From: an uncultured Bacteroidales bacterium
GTDB taxonomy: Bacteria > Bacteroidota > Bacteroidia > Bacteroidales > Bacteroidaceae
Length of the DNA stretch: 64,000 bases
NCBI GenBank assembly: GCA_902799655.1
Contig: CADCBH010000017.1
Location: 21,027-85,026, forward strand
Reading direction: 5' to 3'
Part shown: positions 17,819-23,677 of the stretch, one piece after another
Numbering within the stretch: position 1 is the first letter of the stretch
Layout of the letters: each line of letters starts with the position of its first letter
Position numbers and translations under genes: made by a program
Notes under the pieces: generated by a model
Database searches by the model: none
What the model saw: the letters and a program-made list of their open reading frames with translations, nothing else
Told to the model about the DNA's origin: nothing

Positions 17819-18184
17819 TTAGAATACGCAGACCCAACCAAACTTACGAACTAACTCCTGCAAGAGATTGCGATCGCGCATAGGAATGGTGACGGCAACG
17901 GTCTCACGCTGATTGTCACGCTCTGCAATATTGGCAGTATCGAGGTCGTACTGTGTTTGCATGTTCATCCAGATATCAGCAGAAATACCAAGGGCTTTTT
18001 CTAAAGCAACAGCAACGTTGAGTGACAGGCTACGCTTGCCGTTAATGGTCTCGCTGAGCACAGAGGGCTTGATACCTGTTTCTGCTGCTAGTTGCTTCTG
18101 CGTCATTCCACGCTCCTTGAGTTCGTCCTTAATCATTTCACCAGGATGTGTGGCAACGAATGGGGTTAATGCTTTCTTACTCAT
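17819..18184 (-). CDS. higA: HigA-family antitoxin
   Basis: 121 residues from ATG 18184 (MSKKALTPFVATHPGEMI). The HTH_3/XRE domain is in residues 15-75 (LKERGMTQKQLAAETGIKPS, VLSETINGKRSLS), and HPGEMIKDELKERGM is the HigA/VapA signature. As antitoxin it should bind HigB and repress the operon. It overlaps the end of higB by 8 bp, giving the toxin-first order typical of higBA. The HTH is followed by a C-terminal tail of about 45 residues. Confidence 0.85.
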   Translation of the reverse strand: MSKKALTPFVATHPGEMIKDELKERGMTQKQLAAETGIKPSVLSETINGKRSLSLNVAVALEKALGISADIWMNMQTQYDLDTANIAERDNQRETVAVTIPMRDRNLLQELVRKFGWVCVF

Positions 18185-18494
18185 AATGCTTCGAAATTTC
18201 AAATAACAATGCGTTTACAATGATGCCTGTTTCATCAGGCGAACTGTAGAAGAAAAGACGATACTGGGCATTTATCCATACGGCATCGACACCGTTGAGG
18301 TCGCCTTTCTTTTTCTCGTAGTGGAGCGACTTGATTTGAAAGAGGTCCTCCAACCGATTGACAGACTTGATGTAGTTGACCACCTTGATGTATTGCTTCA
18401 CGACGTCCTTGGATAGCCGTTTATATTGGTGGTCTTGAGTCTTACCATTGGTGTAGAGCTCCTCTAAAGCCGCGTCTTCAAATTCGATGTTCAT
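18177..18494 (-). CDS. higB: HigB/RelE-family toxin
   Basis: 105 residues. The RelE/ParE-type fold is visible in YIKVVNYIKSVNRLEDLFQI, KSLHYEKKKGDLNGVDAVWI and NAQYRLFFYSSPDETGIIV; the basic stretch and the WIN-x-QYRLFF strand are typical of HigB ribosome-dependent mRNA interferases. It is the first gene of the higBA pair. A -7 box TATCTTTG lies on the minus strand at 18527-18520. Confidence 0.8.
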   Translation of the reverse strand: MNIEFEDAALEELYTNGKTQDHQYKRLSKDVVKQYIKVVNYIKSVNRLEDLFQIKSLHYEKKKGDLNGVDAVWINAQYRLFFYSSPDETGIIVNALLFEISKHYE

Positions 18495-18519
18495 TGTCTT
18501 TATTCATGTCTGACGGGTG

Positions 18520-18600
18520 CAAAGATAAGAAATAATTTGCGAATAATTATCATTTTTGCGAATTTTTTCATTATTATTATCATTTCACGCTAAAGCAAAA
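18520..18600 (-). promoter_or_regulatory. higBA promoter with repeats
   Basis: TATCTTTG (18527-18520) is the -7 box. Upstream, between 18530 and 18590, the motifs TTTGCGAAT and ATTATCATTT each occur about twice as direct repeats, suitable as HigA-binding sites. Confidence 0.4.
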
Positions 18601-18631
18601 ACATGGGGTCTGTTCTTCGACTAAAGATCGA

Positions 18632-18659
18632 AGTGTGGCTTCGCAATCTGGGTGATCCA
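18632..18659. repeat. 28-bp repeat, copy 1
   Basis: AGTGTGGCTTCGCAATC followed by TGGGTGATCCA. 25 of 28 bases match the copy at 22500-22527. It lies in an otherwise gene-free stretch (18495-18717). Confidence 0.55.
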
Positions 18660-18717
18660 CTTTGCTGATGTGATCCACTTTTGCAAAAAGTATAGACGGT
18701 TCTGGATTTTCTACTTT

Positions 18718-18837
18718 TCCACGCCGTTCCTGGCGAACCCGACTACGAGGGCGATGACGACCGTGTCAAGATGGAGAGCCCCGAGGCCTTCTTTGCCTGT
18801 GCACGAGCCCAGCAGGGAGCTGTCTGCCGGCATACCG
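18718..18837 (+). pseudogene. Internal fragment of a YiiX-like gene
   Basis: About 120 bp match 16493-16612 at roughly 90%. The fragment encodes HAVPGEPDYEGDDDRVKMES, then PEAFFACARAQQGAVCRH. It has no signal peptide, catalytic His or catalytic Cys, and is fused to unrelated sequence on both sides. Nearly all differences from the intact gene are third-position silent changes, so the source was a functional homologue diverging under selection, not a recent copy of the neighbour. Confidence 0.75.
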
Positions 18838-18893
18838 ATTTAGCGCGAAGTAAAAAGTGTTAGTCACTGTAACACATTAAAAATGAATATAAT

Positions 18894-18934
18894 AAGCAGT
18901 CCGCCACAGTTTCGTTGGTGGTCTGCTTTTGTTT
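18894..18934 (+). terminator. Terminator-like hairpin
   Basis: AAGCAGTCCGCCA pairs with TGGTGGTCTGCTT with two mismatches and is followed by TTGTTTT. It ends the fragment region. Confidence 0.55.
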
Positions 18935-18942
18935 TATGTTAG

Positions 18943-18989
18943 TAGCTATTGCAATTTTGGGAAAAATTATTGCAATTGTGGGACGCTGA
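18943..18989 (+). repeat. 47-bp repeat, copy 2
   Basis: Same layout as 17349-17395: TATTGCAATTTTGGGA, then TATTGCAATTGTGGGACG and CTGA. It ends 16 bp before the -7 box TATCTTTG (19006-19013) of the lipoprotein pair, so it could be an operator for that promoter. Confidence 0.6.
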
Positions 18990-19048
18990 TTGAATGGTTA
19001 TTTCTTATCTTTGCATCATTAAATATTATTAACTAAACAAGAAATACA

Positions 19049-19507
19049 ATGAAGAAACTGAATCTCTGGCTCTTTGCGAGCCTGTTCGTAGCAGCGTTAA
19101 CGCTAAGTGCATGTGGCGGTAGTGATGACGAGCCGACAAATAATCGGCTTAGTGGTAAGTGGATATGCACTCAGCCATTTGAAAGTGGCGGACGTGCTGT
19201 ATATTCCCTGACCTTCGGTACTGACAATAGTTGTACTTTGGTAAAAGAACTTTGGCAGAGTGCAGATCAGCTACACGTTCGCTGGATTTATGAAGGAAAG
19301 TATATTGTCACTTCTGATGCTGAAGCTACTGTTACTCTTGAGAGAATCTTATGTCAGAATCCCGAAGATCCCGAACCTGGGGTGGCTAGTACTCGTCAAA
19401 AGACTTTTAAGGTGGAATACCGCATTGACGGTAAACAACTGTACGTCATTGGTCTTGGCAGTGGTATTGGTGATAATATTCCAGAGGGTCCATATATCAA
19501 ACAATGA
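19049..19507 (+). CDS. Small lipocalin-like lipoprotein A
   Basis: 152 residues. The signal peptide ends in LSAC (lipid Cys22), followed by a GGSDDE linker. The mature part begins LSGKWICTQPFESGGRAVYS and continues as alternating strands (YSLTFGTDNSCTLVKELW, EGKYIVTSDAEATVTLERI, FKVEYRIDGKQLYVIGLG), the layout of the lipocalin-like domains common in Bacteroidota secreted proteins. Its signal peptide is nearly identical to that of the next gene while the mature parts differ. Promoter TATCTTTG (19006-19013) lies 35 nt upstream. Function unknown. Confidence 0.7.
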   Translation: MKKLNLWLFASLFVAALTLSACGGSDDEPTNNRLSGKWICTQPFESGGRAVYSLTFGTDNSCTLVKELWQSADQLHVRWIYEGKYIVTSDAEATVTLERILCQNPEDPEPGVASTRQKTFKVEYRIDGKQLYVIGLGSGIGDNIPEGPYIKQ

Positions 19508-19528
19508 TTCGCTAAAAAAAATAAGACT

Positions 19529-19963
19529 ATGAAAAAACTGAATCTCTGGCTCTTTATGAGCCTCTTCGTAGCAGCATTTACGCTGACAGCCTGCGGTGAT
19601 GACGATAATTCGAAGCCCGGTTCACTTGTAGGCACTGTATGGTATGAAGATGGTTCGTCAAAACCCGATAGCCATTGGTTCCGAATATGGGACTTTGGTA
19701 CAGACGGTGTAGCGCTCTTTGGCATTCTGGAAAAGGATAAATCTTCAGGCGAATGGTCTAAGCGGATACTTCATAGTTGGAAGTATCAGGTTAAAGGCGA
19801 CCAGTTTTCTGCGGTCAACGAATGCGACGTGCAGATATCTGGCACTTATACCATAGAAGGTGATGTGTTGAAATTGACCATGAATGGCGAAGCGCAGAAG
19901 ATGATTCGTTTAACTGGTGAGATACTGGACAAATACAAAGGTGCGAAGTTAACAGCGAAATAA
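19529..19963 (+). CDS. Small lipocalin-like lipoprotein B
   Basis: 144 residues. The signal peptide MKKLNLWLFMSLFVAAFTLT with lipid Cys22 differs from that of the preceding gene at only a few positions, but the mature domain (GSLVGTVWYEDGSSKPDSHW, YQVKGDQFSAVNECDVQISG, TYTIEGDVLKLTMNGEAQKM) is different in sequence though similar in strand pattern. It starts 21 bp after lipoprotein A and ends at a hairpin, so the two form an operon. The shared leader DNA suggests duplication followed by exchange of the mature part. Function unknown. Confidence 0.7.
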   Translation: MKKLNLWLFMSLFVAAFTLTACGDDDNSKPGSLVGTVWYEDGSSKPDSHWFRIWDFGTDGVALFGILEKDKSSGEWSKRILHSWKYQVKGDQFSAVNECDVQISGTYTIEGDVLKLTMNGEAQKMIRLTGEILDKYKGAKLTAK

Positions 19964-19971
19964 GAACCAAC

Positions 19972-20008
19972 AAAGGCCGCTTAGGAATCCAATCCCAAGC
20001 GGTCTTTC
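19972..20008. terminator. Terminator shared by lipoprotein B and smalltalk gene 1
   Basis: AAAGGCCGCTT (19972-19982) pairs with AAGCGGTCTTT (19996-20006). It lies between convergent genes and is duplicated at 63490-63525 with the rest of the smalltalk module. Confidence 0.75.
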
Positions 20009-20057
20009 TCTTACATCTGACTTCAGACATCTTACTTCTTACATCAGACATCATCCC

Positions 20058-20168
20058 TCAAAACGGTCCATGTCCCATGCACGAGGTGGTAGTCAGCGCA
20101 GTGGCTGCTGCCGTGATGGCTGCTACTATGACCTTCAGCAGCACATCCCAAAACCTTGAATTCTTCAT
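20058..20168 (-). CDS. Smalltalk family small protein, copy 1
   Basis: 36 residues from ATG 20168 to TGA 20060-20058: MKNSRFWDVLLKVIVAAITA then AATALTTTSCMGHGPF. The start (WD-x-LLKVIVAAITA) is that of the smalltalk family, tiny hydrophobic proteins encoded next to HU-like DNA-binding proteins in Bacteroidales. The hydrophobic stretch plus TTTSC resembles a short signal peptide with a lipobox-like site. It lies downstream of an HU-like gene on the same strand. A second copy with 33 identical residues sits at 63550-63666. Function is unknown. Confidence 0.7.
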   Translation of the reverse strand: MKNSRFWDVLLKVIVAAITAAATALTTTSCMGHGPF

Positions 20169-20197
20169 CTTCGTCTAGTTTTTAGTTTTTGATTTGG

Positions 20198-20314
20198 AGG
20201 GTCGCTACGCTCAAAATCTAAAGAAAATCTAATCAAAAATTTTACAGGTGCCTTATTCTGGTCTGCGGAGATTTTACCAAAGATTTTGTTTGATTTTGAG
20301 CCGCAGGCGACCCT
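20198..20314. repeat. Inverted repeat between HU-like gene 1 and smalltalk gene 1
   Basis: Arms AGGGTCGCTACGCTCAAAAT (20198-20217) and ATTTTGAGCCGCAGGCGACC (20293-20312) pair imperfectly, with further AAAATCT/AGATTTT pairing inside. The element fills the gap between the two genes and would form a long hairpin in their mRNA. It is absent from the second module, where a GC-rich palindrome takes its place. Confidence 0.6.
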
Positions 20315-20319
20315 TGAAT

Positions 20320-20712
20320 TTAATCGCCCTCGTTGTAGTCGCCTCCGGAGTTACCACCGCCGTTGTCGCCACCAGAGGTGCCGCCGTTGCTACCCTGCGA
20401 TCCGTTGTTCCCTGATTCCGTGGTTCCGGTTTCCTCCCCCGTCAGCTCGCTGTACAGCTGCGTGCTCAGGCTCACGCCCTGCTTCATGGCAGCCGCCTTG
20501 TACTGCGACTTCTTGCTCTGGTCAGCCAGACCTATCACTACATCCTCGGTATATACCGTACCATGCTTCATGATGTGCTCCGCCATGTCTGCCAGGCTCA
20601 GCGTACCGCGATAGATGATCTTGCCGTAGGTCTTCTTTACCTTCTGGCGCTCCTCGCCAATCTTACCCGTTGTTACGGTCTTTTCGACCTTCTTAATTTG
20701 AATTGTTCCCAT
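20320..20712 (-). CDS. HU-like DNA-binding protein with low-complexity tail, copy 1
   Basis: 130 residues from ATG 20712 (MGTIQIKKVEKTVTTGKIGE). The start matches the -7 box TACCTTTG (minus strand 20842-20835); the longer frame would begin ahead of the transcript. Residues 1-95 look like the HU-type domain of Bacteroidales (YRGTLSLADMAEHIMKHGTV, ADQSKKSQYKAAAMKQGVSL). Residues 97-130 are a Gly/Asn/Ser/Asp-rich tail ending in GGDYNEGD, likely disordered. The gene precedes a smalltalk gene, as in the conserved HU-smalltalk-amidase arrangement; no amidase is present here. A partial second copy is at 63766-64000. Confidence 0.75.
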   Translation of the reverse strand: MGTIQIKKVEKTVTTGKIGEERQKVKKTYGKIIYRGTLSLADMAEHIMKHGTVYTEDVVIGLADQSKKSQYKAAAMKQGVSLSTQLYSELTGEETGTTESGNNGSQGSNGGTSGGDNGGGNSGGDYNEGD

Positions 20713-20905
20713 GATAATAAAAATTTTAAAGGTTAATATAAAAGTTTGTTGTGTTTTGAGCGATATGCCGTTTCTCTGGTAGCAACTTGCCGTTTCTCTT
20801 GCAGCGTTACGGCCTCTCTCATTTTTCGACACTACAAAGGTACAACATTCCCATTGCGGTTCACGAATGCTGACGGAAGAAAAAAATATATTTTTTCAGT
20901 TGCGC

Positions 20906-21055
20906 GGTCATTTGGTCATTTGTCATTTGGTCAAAATCGAAAAACAGATGCTGTCAAAACCGTCACTATAATATAAATATATATATTTATATATAGTGAG
21001 CAAATAACCGCGTTCCCGAAATCGAAAATGACCAAATGACCTTGACCAAATGACC
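20906..21055. repeat. Long inverted repeat with AT-rich palindrome between HU-like gene 1 and fic
   Basis: Left arm 20906-20940 holds GGTCATTTGGTCA and CATTTGGTCA units. Right arm 21022-21055 is its near-perfect inverse (TGACCAAATGACC twice). At the centre, 20964-20998 is a 35-nt, nearly perfect AT palindrome bounded by CACTATA and TATAGTG. The whole lies between the divergent promoters of the HU-like and fic genes (20713-21160 has no other gene). It has the look of iterons around an unwinding element, or of a regulator-binding array. Confidence 0.65.
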
Positions 21056-21160
21056 ACGAAAAGCGTTGTGTACCCCTAAGTGGCCTCATGGTCACTTTTT
21101 TTGCTGATTTCTTTCAACTGTATTGTTTTTTTTACTATCTTTGTGGGCAAAAGCACAATC

Positions 21161-22243
21161 ATGAGCAAAGAGCCGTCATATATACCACCGTTTAAAGTGA
21201 GTGCTGAGGCCATCAATCTGATAGCAGAGATTTCAGCGCAGATAGAGCGCTACGCCATTCGCTTAGAACAGGAAGATGGGCTGCGTCTGCGTAAGGTAAA
21301 TCGCATCAAAACCATTCACTCGTCATTGGCCATTGAGGGCAATACGCTCTCTGAGGATGAAGTACGCGACATCATTGATGGTAAGAATGTGGTGGCACCA
21401 ATTCGTCAGATTCAGGAGGTTAAGAATGCTATCAAGACCTACGAGTTATATCCTACACTCAATGCTTTCAACGAGAAAGACCTGCTAAAGGCACATGGTG
21501 TAATGATGGGGGCTCTAGTGGATGAACCAGGGCGTTATCGTCGTGGTGGAGTAGGTGTATTCGGAGAAAAGGGATTAGTACACCTTGCTCCGCCAGCAGA
21601 CAGGATGCCCATGCTGATGAGCGACCTCTTTGAATGGCTTAAACGTTCAAAAGATCATCTGCTCATCCGTTCCTGCGTGTTTCATTACGAATTTGAGTTT
21701 ATCCATCCCTTTATTGATGGTAATGGACGAACGGGACGACTTTGGCAGTCGCTGATATTAGGCAAACTTCATCCACTGTTTGAGCATCTGCCTGTTGAGA
21801 ATATGGTGTATGCCAACCAGCAAAAGTATTACGATGCCATCACAGCTAGCAGCAATGCCGGACAGTCGGGCCCCTTTATCGATTTCATGCTCAACGAAAT
21901 CTATAAGACCTTGAAGGAACATCAGGGAGAACCCTTGCCAGATAAAGTTCCTAATAAAGTTCCTAATAAAGTTCCTAATAAAGTTCCTAATAAAGTTCCT
22001 AATAAAGTTCCCAATAAAGTTCCTAATAAACTGAGGCTGCAATATCCCGGACTTTCTGACGCAGCGTGGGATGTATATTTGGAATTAAAGGCTGACGCGC
22101 ATGCTTCAGCAGAGACTGTAGGCAATCGCTTAGGCATCAGCGACAGAATGGTTCGTAAACACATCTCCATCCTTCGTGATGCAGCCATCATTGAACGTAT
22201 AGGAGGTAACAAAACAGGTTATTGGAAAATACTGAAAAAATAA
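21161..22243 (+). CDS. Fic family AMPylase-like protein with winged-helix C-terminus
   Basis: 360 residues from ATG 21161 (MSKEPSYIPPFKVSAEAINL), 18 nt after the -7 box TATCTTTG (21136-21143). The N-terminal Fic_N segment holds the inhibitory motif SLAIEG (residues 55-60), so this is a self-inhibited (class II) Fic. The catalytic motif HPFIDGNGRTGR is complete at 182-193. A linker of seven KVPN units (about 262-289) leads to a winged-helix domain (VGNRLGISDRMVRKHISILR). Such proteins usually transfer AMP to proteins; the target is unknown. The linker is encoded by a perfect-length 12-bp tandem repeat, so its length can change without breaking the frame. Confidence 0.9.
   Translation: MSKEPSYIPPFKVSAEAINLIAEISAQIERYAIRLEQEDGLRLRKVNRIKTIHSSLAIEGNTLSEDEVRDIIDGKNVVAPIRQIQEVKNAIKTYELYPTLNAFNEKDLLKAHGVMMGALVDEPGRYRRGGVGVFGEKGLVHLAPPADRMPMLMSDLFEWLKRSKDHLLIRSCVFHYEFEFIHPFIDGNGRTGRLWQSLILGKLHPLFEHLPVENMVYANQQKYYDAITASSNAGQSGPFIDFMLNEIYKTLKEHQGEPLPDKVPNKVPNKVPNKVPNKVPNKVPNKVPNKLRLQYPGLSDAAWDVYLELKADAHASAETVGNRLGISDRMVRKHISILRDAAIIERIGGNKTGYWKILKK
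21944..22027 (+). repeat. Seven 12-bp tandem repeats inside fic
   Basis: AAAGTTCCTAAT is repeated seven times (one silent base change in the sixth unit), encoding KVPN units between the Fic and winged-helix domains. The unit is a multiple of three. Confidence 0.9.
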
Positions 22244-22270
22244 GCGCCAAGTCATCACGACTGGGCGCTT
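22242..22270 (+). terminator. Hairpin after fic
   Basis: AAGCGCC (22242-22248) pairs with GGCGCTT (22264-22270), with inner AGTC/GACT pairing. The T-run is poor, so termination may be weak. Confidence 0.5.
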
Positions 22271-22363
22271 GTGATACAAAACAATTAGTGATTGGTGTGA
22301 TACCGATGAAGAGATCCTTGTAAATATAAAGGTGTCGTGTCACGTACCTGGTTCCTGACACAC

Positions 22364-22409
22364 CCGCCATCTCTTCACGAGGTGGCGGTTTTTATACCCT
22401 GATGTCCCT
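22364..22409 (+). terminator. Strong terminator, identical to 61242-61287
   Basis: CCGCCA and TGGCGG pair and are followed by five Ts. The whole 46-bp segment is repeated without change at 61242-61287, after the leucine-rich surface protein. Confidence 0.75.
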
Positions 22410-22658
22410 GACGTCCTCACTCACCGCGTTCGGGGTCTCCACAACGTATCGGTCTCACTTAAGAGTCCCACAAAAAGGCGGGTCTCTTACCAAGGTCAGA
22501 GTGTGGCTTCGCAATCCGACTGATCCAGGAGAAGCAGATGCCATAGGATGCCATAGAGACAGATACTGAGTGACAAGTGATGTAAGATGTGAAAAAATTG
22601 TTATAAGCAAGAATATGTGAATAAATATATGTAACTTTGCAGAAAATTCTTATGCAAT
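22410..22658. other. Gene-free stretch before the DUF1016 pseudogene
   Basis: Holds the second copy of the 28-bp repeat (22500-22527) and a -7 box TAACTTTG (22632-22639) just before the DUF1016 gene. TCCGACTGATCC (22515-22526) has an exact inverse at 23584-23595 beyond that gene. No coding sequence is seen. Confidence 0.5.
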
Positions 22659-23532
22659 ATGAATGAATTACAGAACAAAGAAGTATATCAGGGCTTAAAT
22701 AAACTATATGCCAATGTAACTGAGATTCTTGCCAATGCCAGGAAACGGGCATATACAGCAGTGAACTTTGCGATGGTGGAAAGTTACTGGCTCATAGGTC
22801 AGCAGATTGTGGAACATGAAACGGGACACACTGCGTCCCGAATTGACGTGGTCACACTATCGCCGACTGATTAGTGTAGAGAATGAGGCGGCTCGTTTGT
22901 GGTATATGAATGAGGCAGCTGATAGCGTTTGGAGCACCAGACAGATGGATCGCCAGATTTCCACACTCTACTATGAACGTCTTCTTGCTAGCAAAGAAAA
23001 GGAAACTGTTGTAGCTGAGGCGAATGAGAAATTAAAGGAGGTGGCTCCCACACAGTTTATTCGTGATCCTTTCGTGTTGGAGTTCTTGGACCTGAAAGAT
23101 TATCCCGCCTTGCATGAAAGTGATATAGAACAGGCGCTTATTGATCATTTGCAGCAGTTCTTGTTGGAATTAGGTCGTGGATTCTGTTTCGTTGGACGTC
23201 AAAGGAGAATGCGCTATGACGACGAGGATTTCTATGTGGATTTGGTCTTCTATCATAGCATTCTGAAATGTCATGTGTTGATAGATTTGAAACTCGGAAA
23301 ACTGACACATGAGGATGTGGGGCAGATGGATAGTTATATTCGTATGTGGGACGCGCTTTATAAGAATGAAGATGACAATCCTACACTGGGAATCATCCTT
23401 TGTTCTCAAAAGAGTGAGGCCATCGTGAAATATTCTGTGTTGAATGATGGTAAGCAATTATTTGCTTCTCGTTATAAACTCTACCTGCCTACAGAAGAAG
23501 AATTCAAACACATGTTGGAATCAATAGAATGA
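22659..23532 (+). pseudogene. DUF1016 (YhcG-like) PD-(D/E)XK nuclease gene with internal deletion
   Basis: The first frame (22659 to about 22820) gives the N-terminal DUF1016 start, NELQNKEVYQGLNKLYANVT to LIGQQIVEHE. A second frame, from about 22823, gives RDTLRPELTWSHYRRLISVE and the complete nuclease part, with GRGFCFVGRQRRMRYDDEDF, YVDLVFYHSILKCHVLIDLK and LGKLTHEDVGQMDSYIRMW carrying the E/D...D...LK core. About 60 residues normally found between QQIVE and RDTLRPELSWSHY (the rest of the N-terminal domain) are absent and the frame changes there. The C-terminal half could start at ATG 22807 and give a 241-residue nuclease-only protein, so a shortened product is possible. Confidence 0.8.
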
Positions 23533-23616
23533 TCATCATCGAGTCGAAACGGCGTGACATAGGGACTGTACATAAATTTTTTCGGATCAGTCGGAACCCC
23601 AATTTCTTCGCATTAA

Positions 23617-23655
23617 ACGAGCCAGTCGATTTGATGCGACTGGCTCGTAAAAGTG
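23617..23655 (+). terminator. Terminator after the DUF1016 gene
   Basis: ACGAGCCAGTCG (23617-23628) pairs perfectly with CGACTGGCTCGT (23637-23648), followed by AAAAGTGGTTTCTTTTTT. It lies between convergent genes. Confidence 0.7.
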
Positions 23656-23677
23656 GTTTCTTTTTTACAATATCATT

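Noticed and set aside
18652-18843. 63-codon plus-strand frame
   Set aside because: It reads the YiiX-like fragment in the wrong frame.
21944-22027. Possible CRISPR array
   Set aside because: The 12-bp units are contiguous without spacers and encode KVPN steps inside the fic gene.
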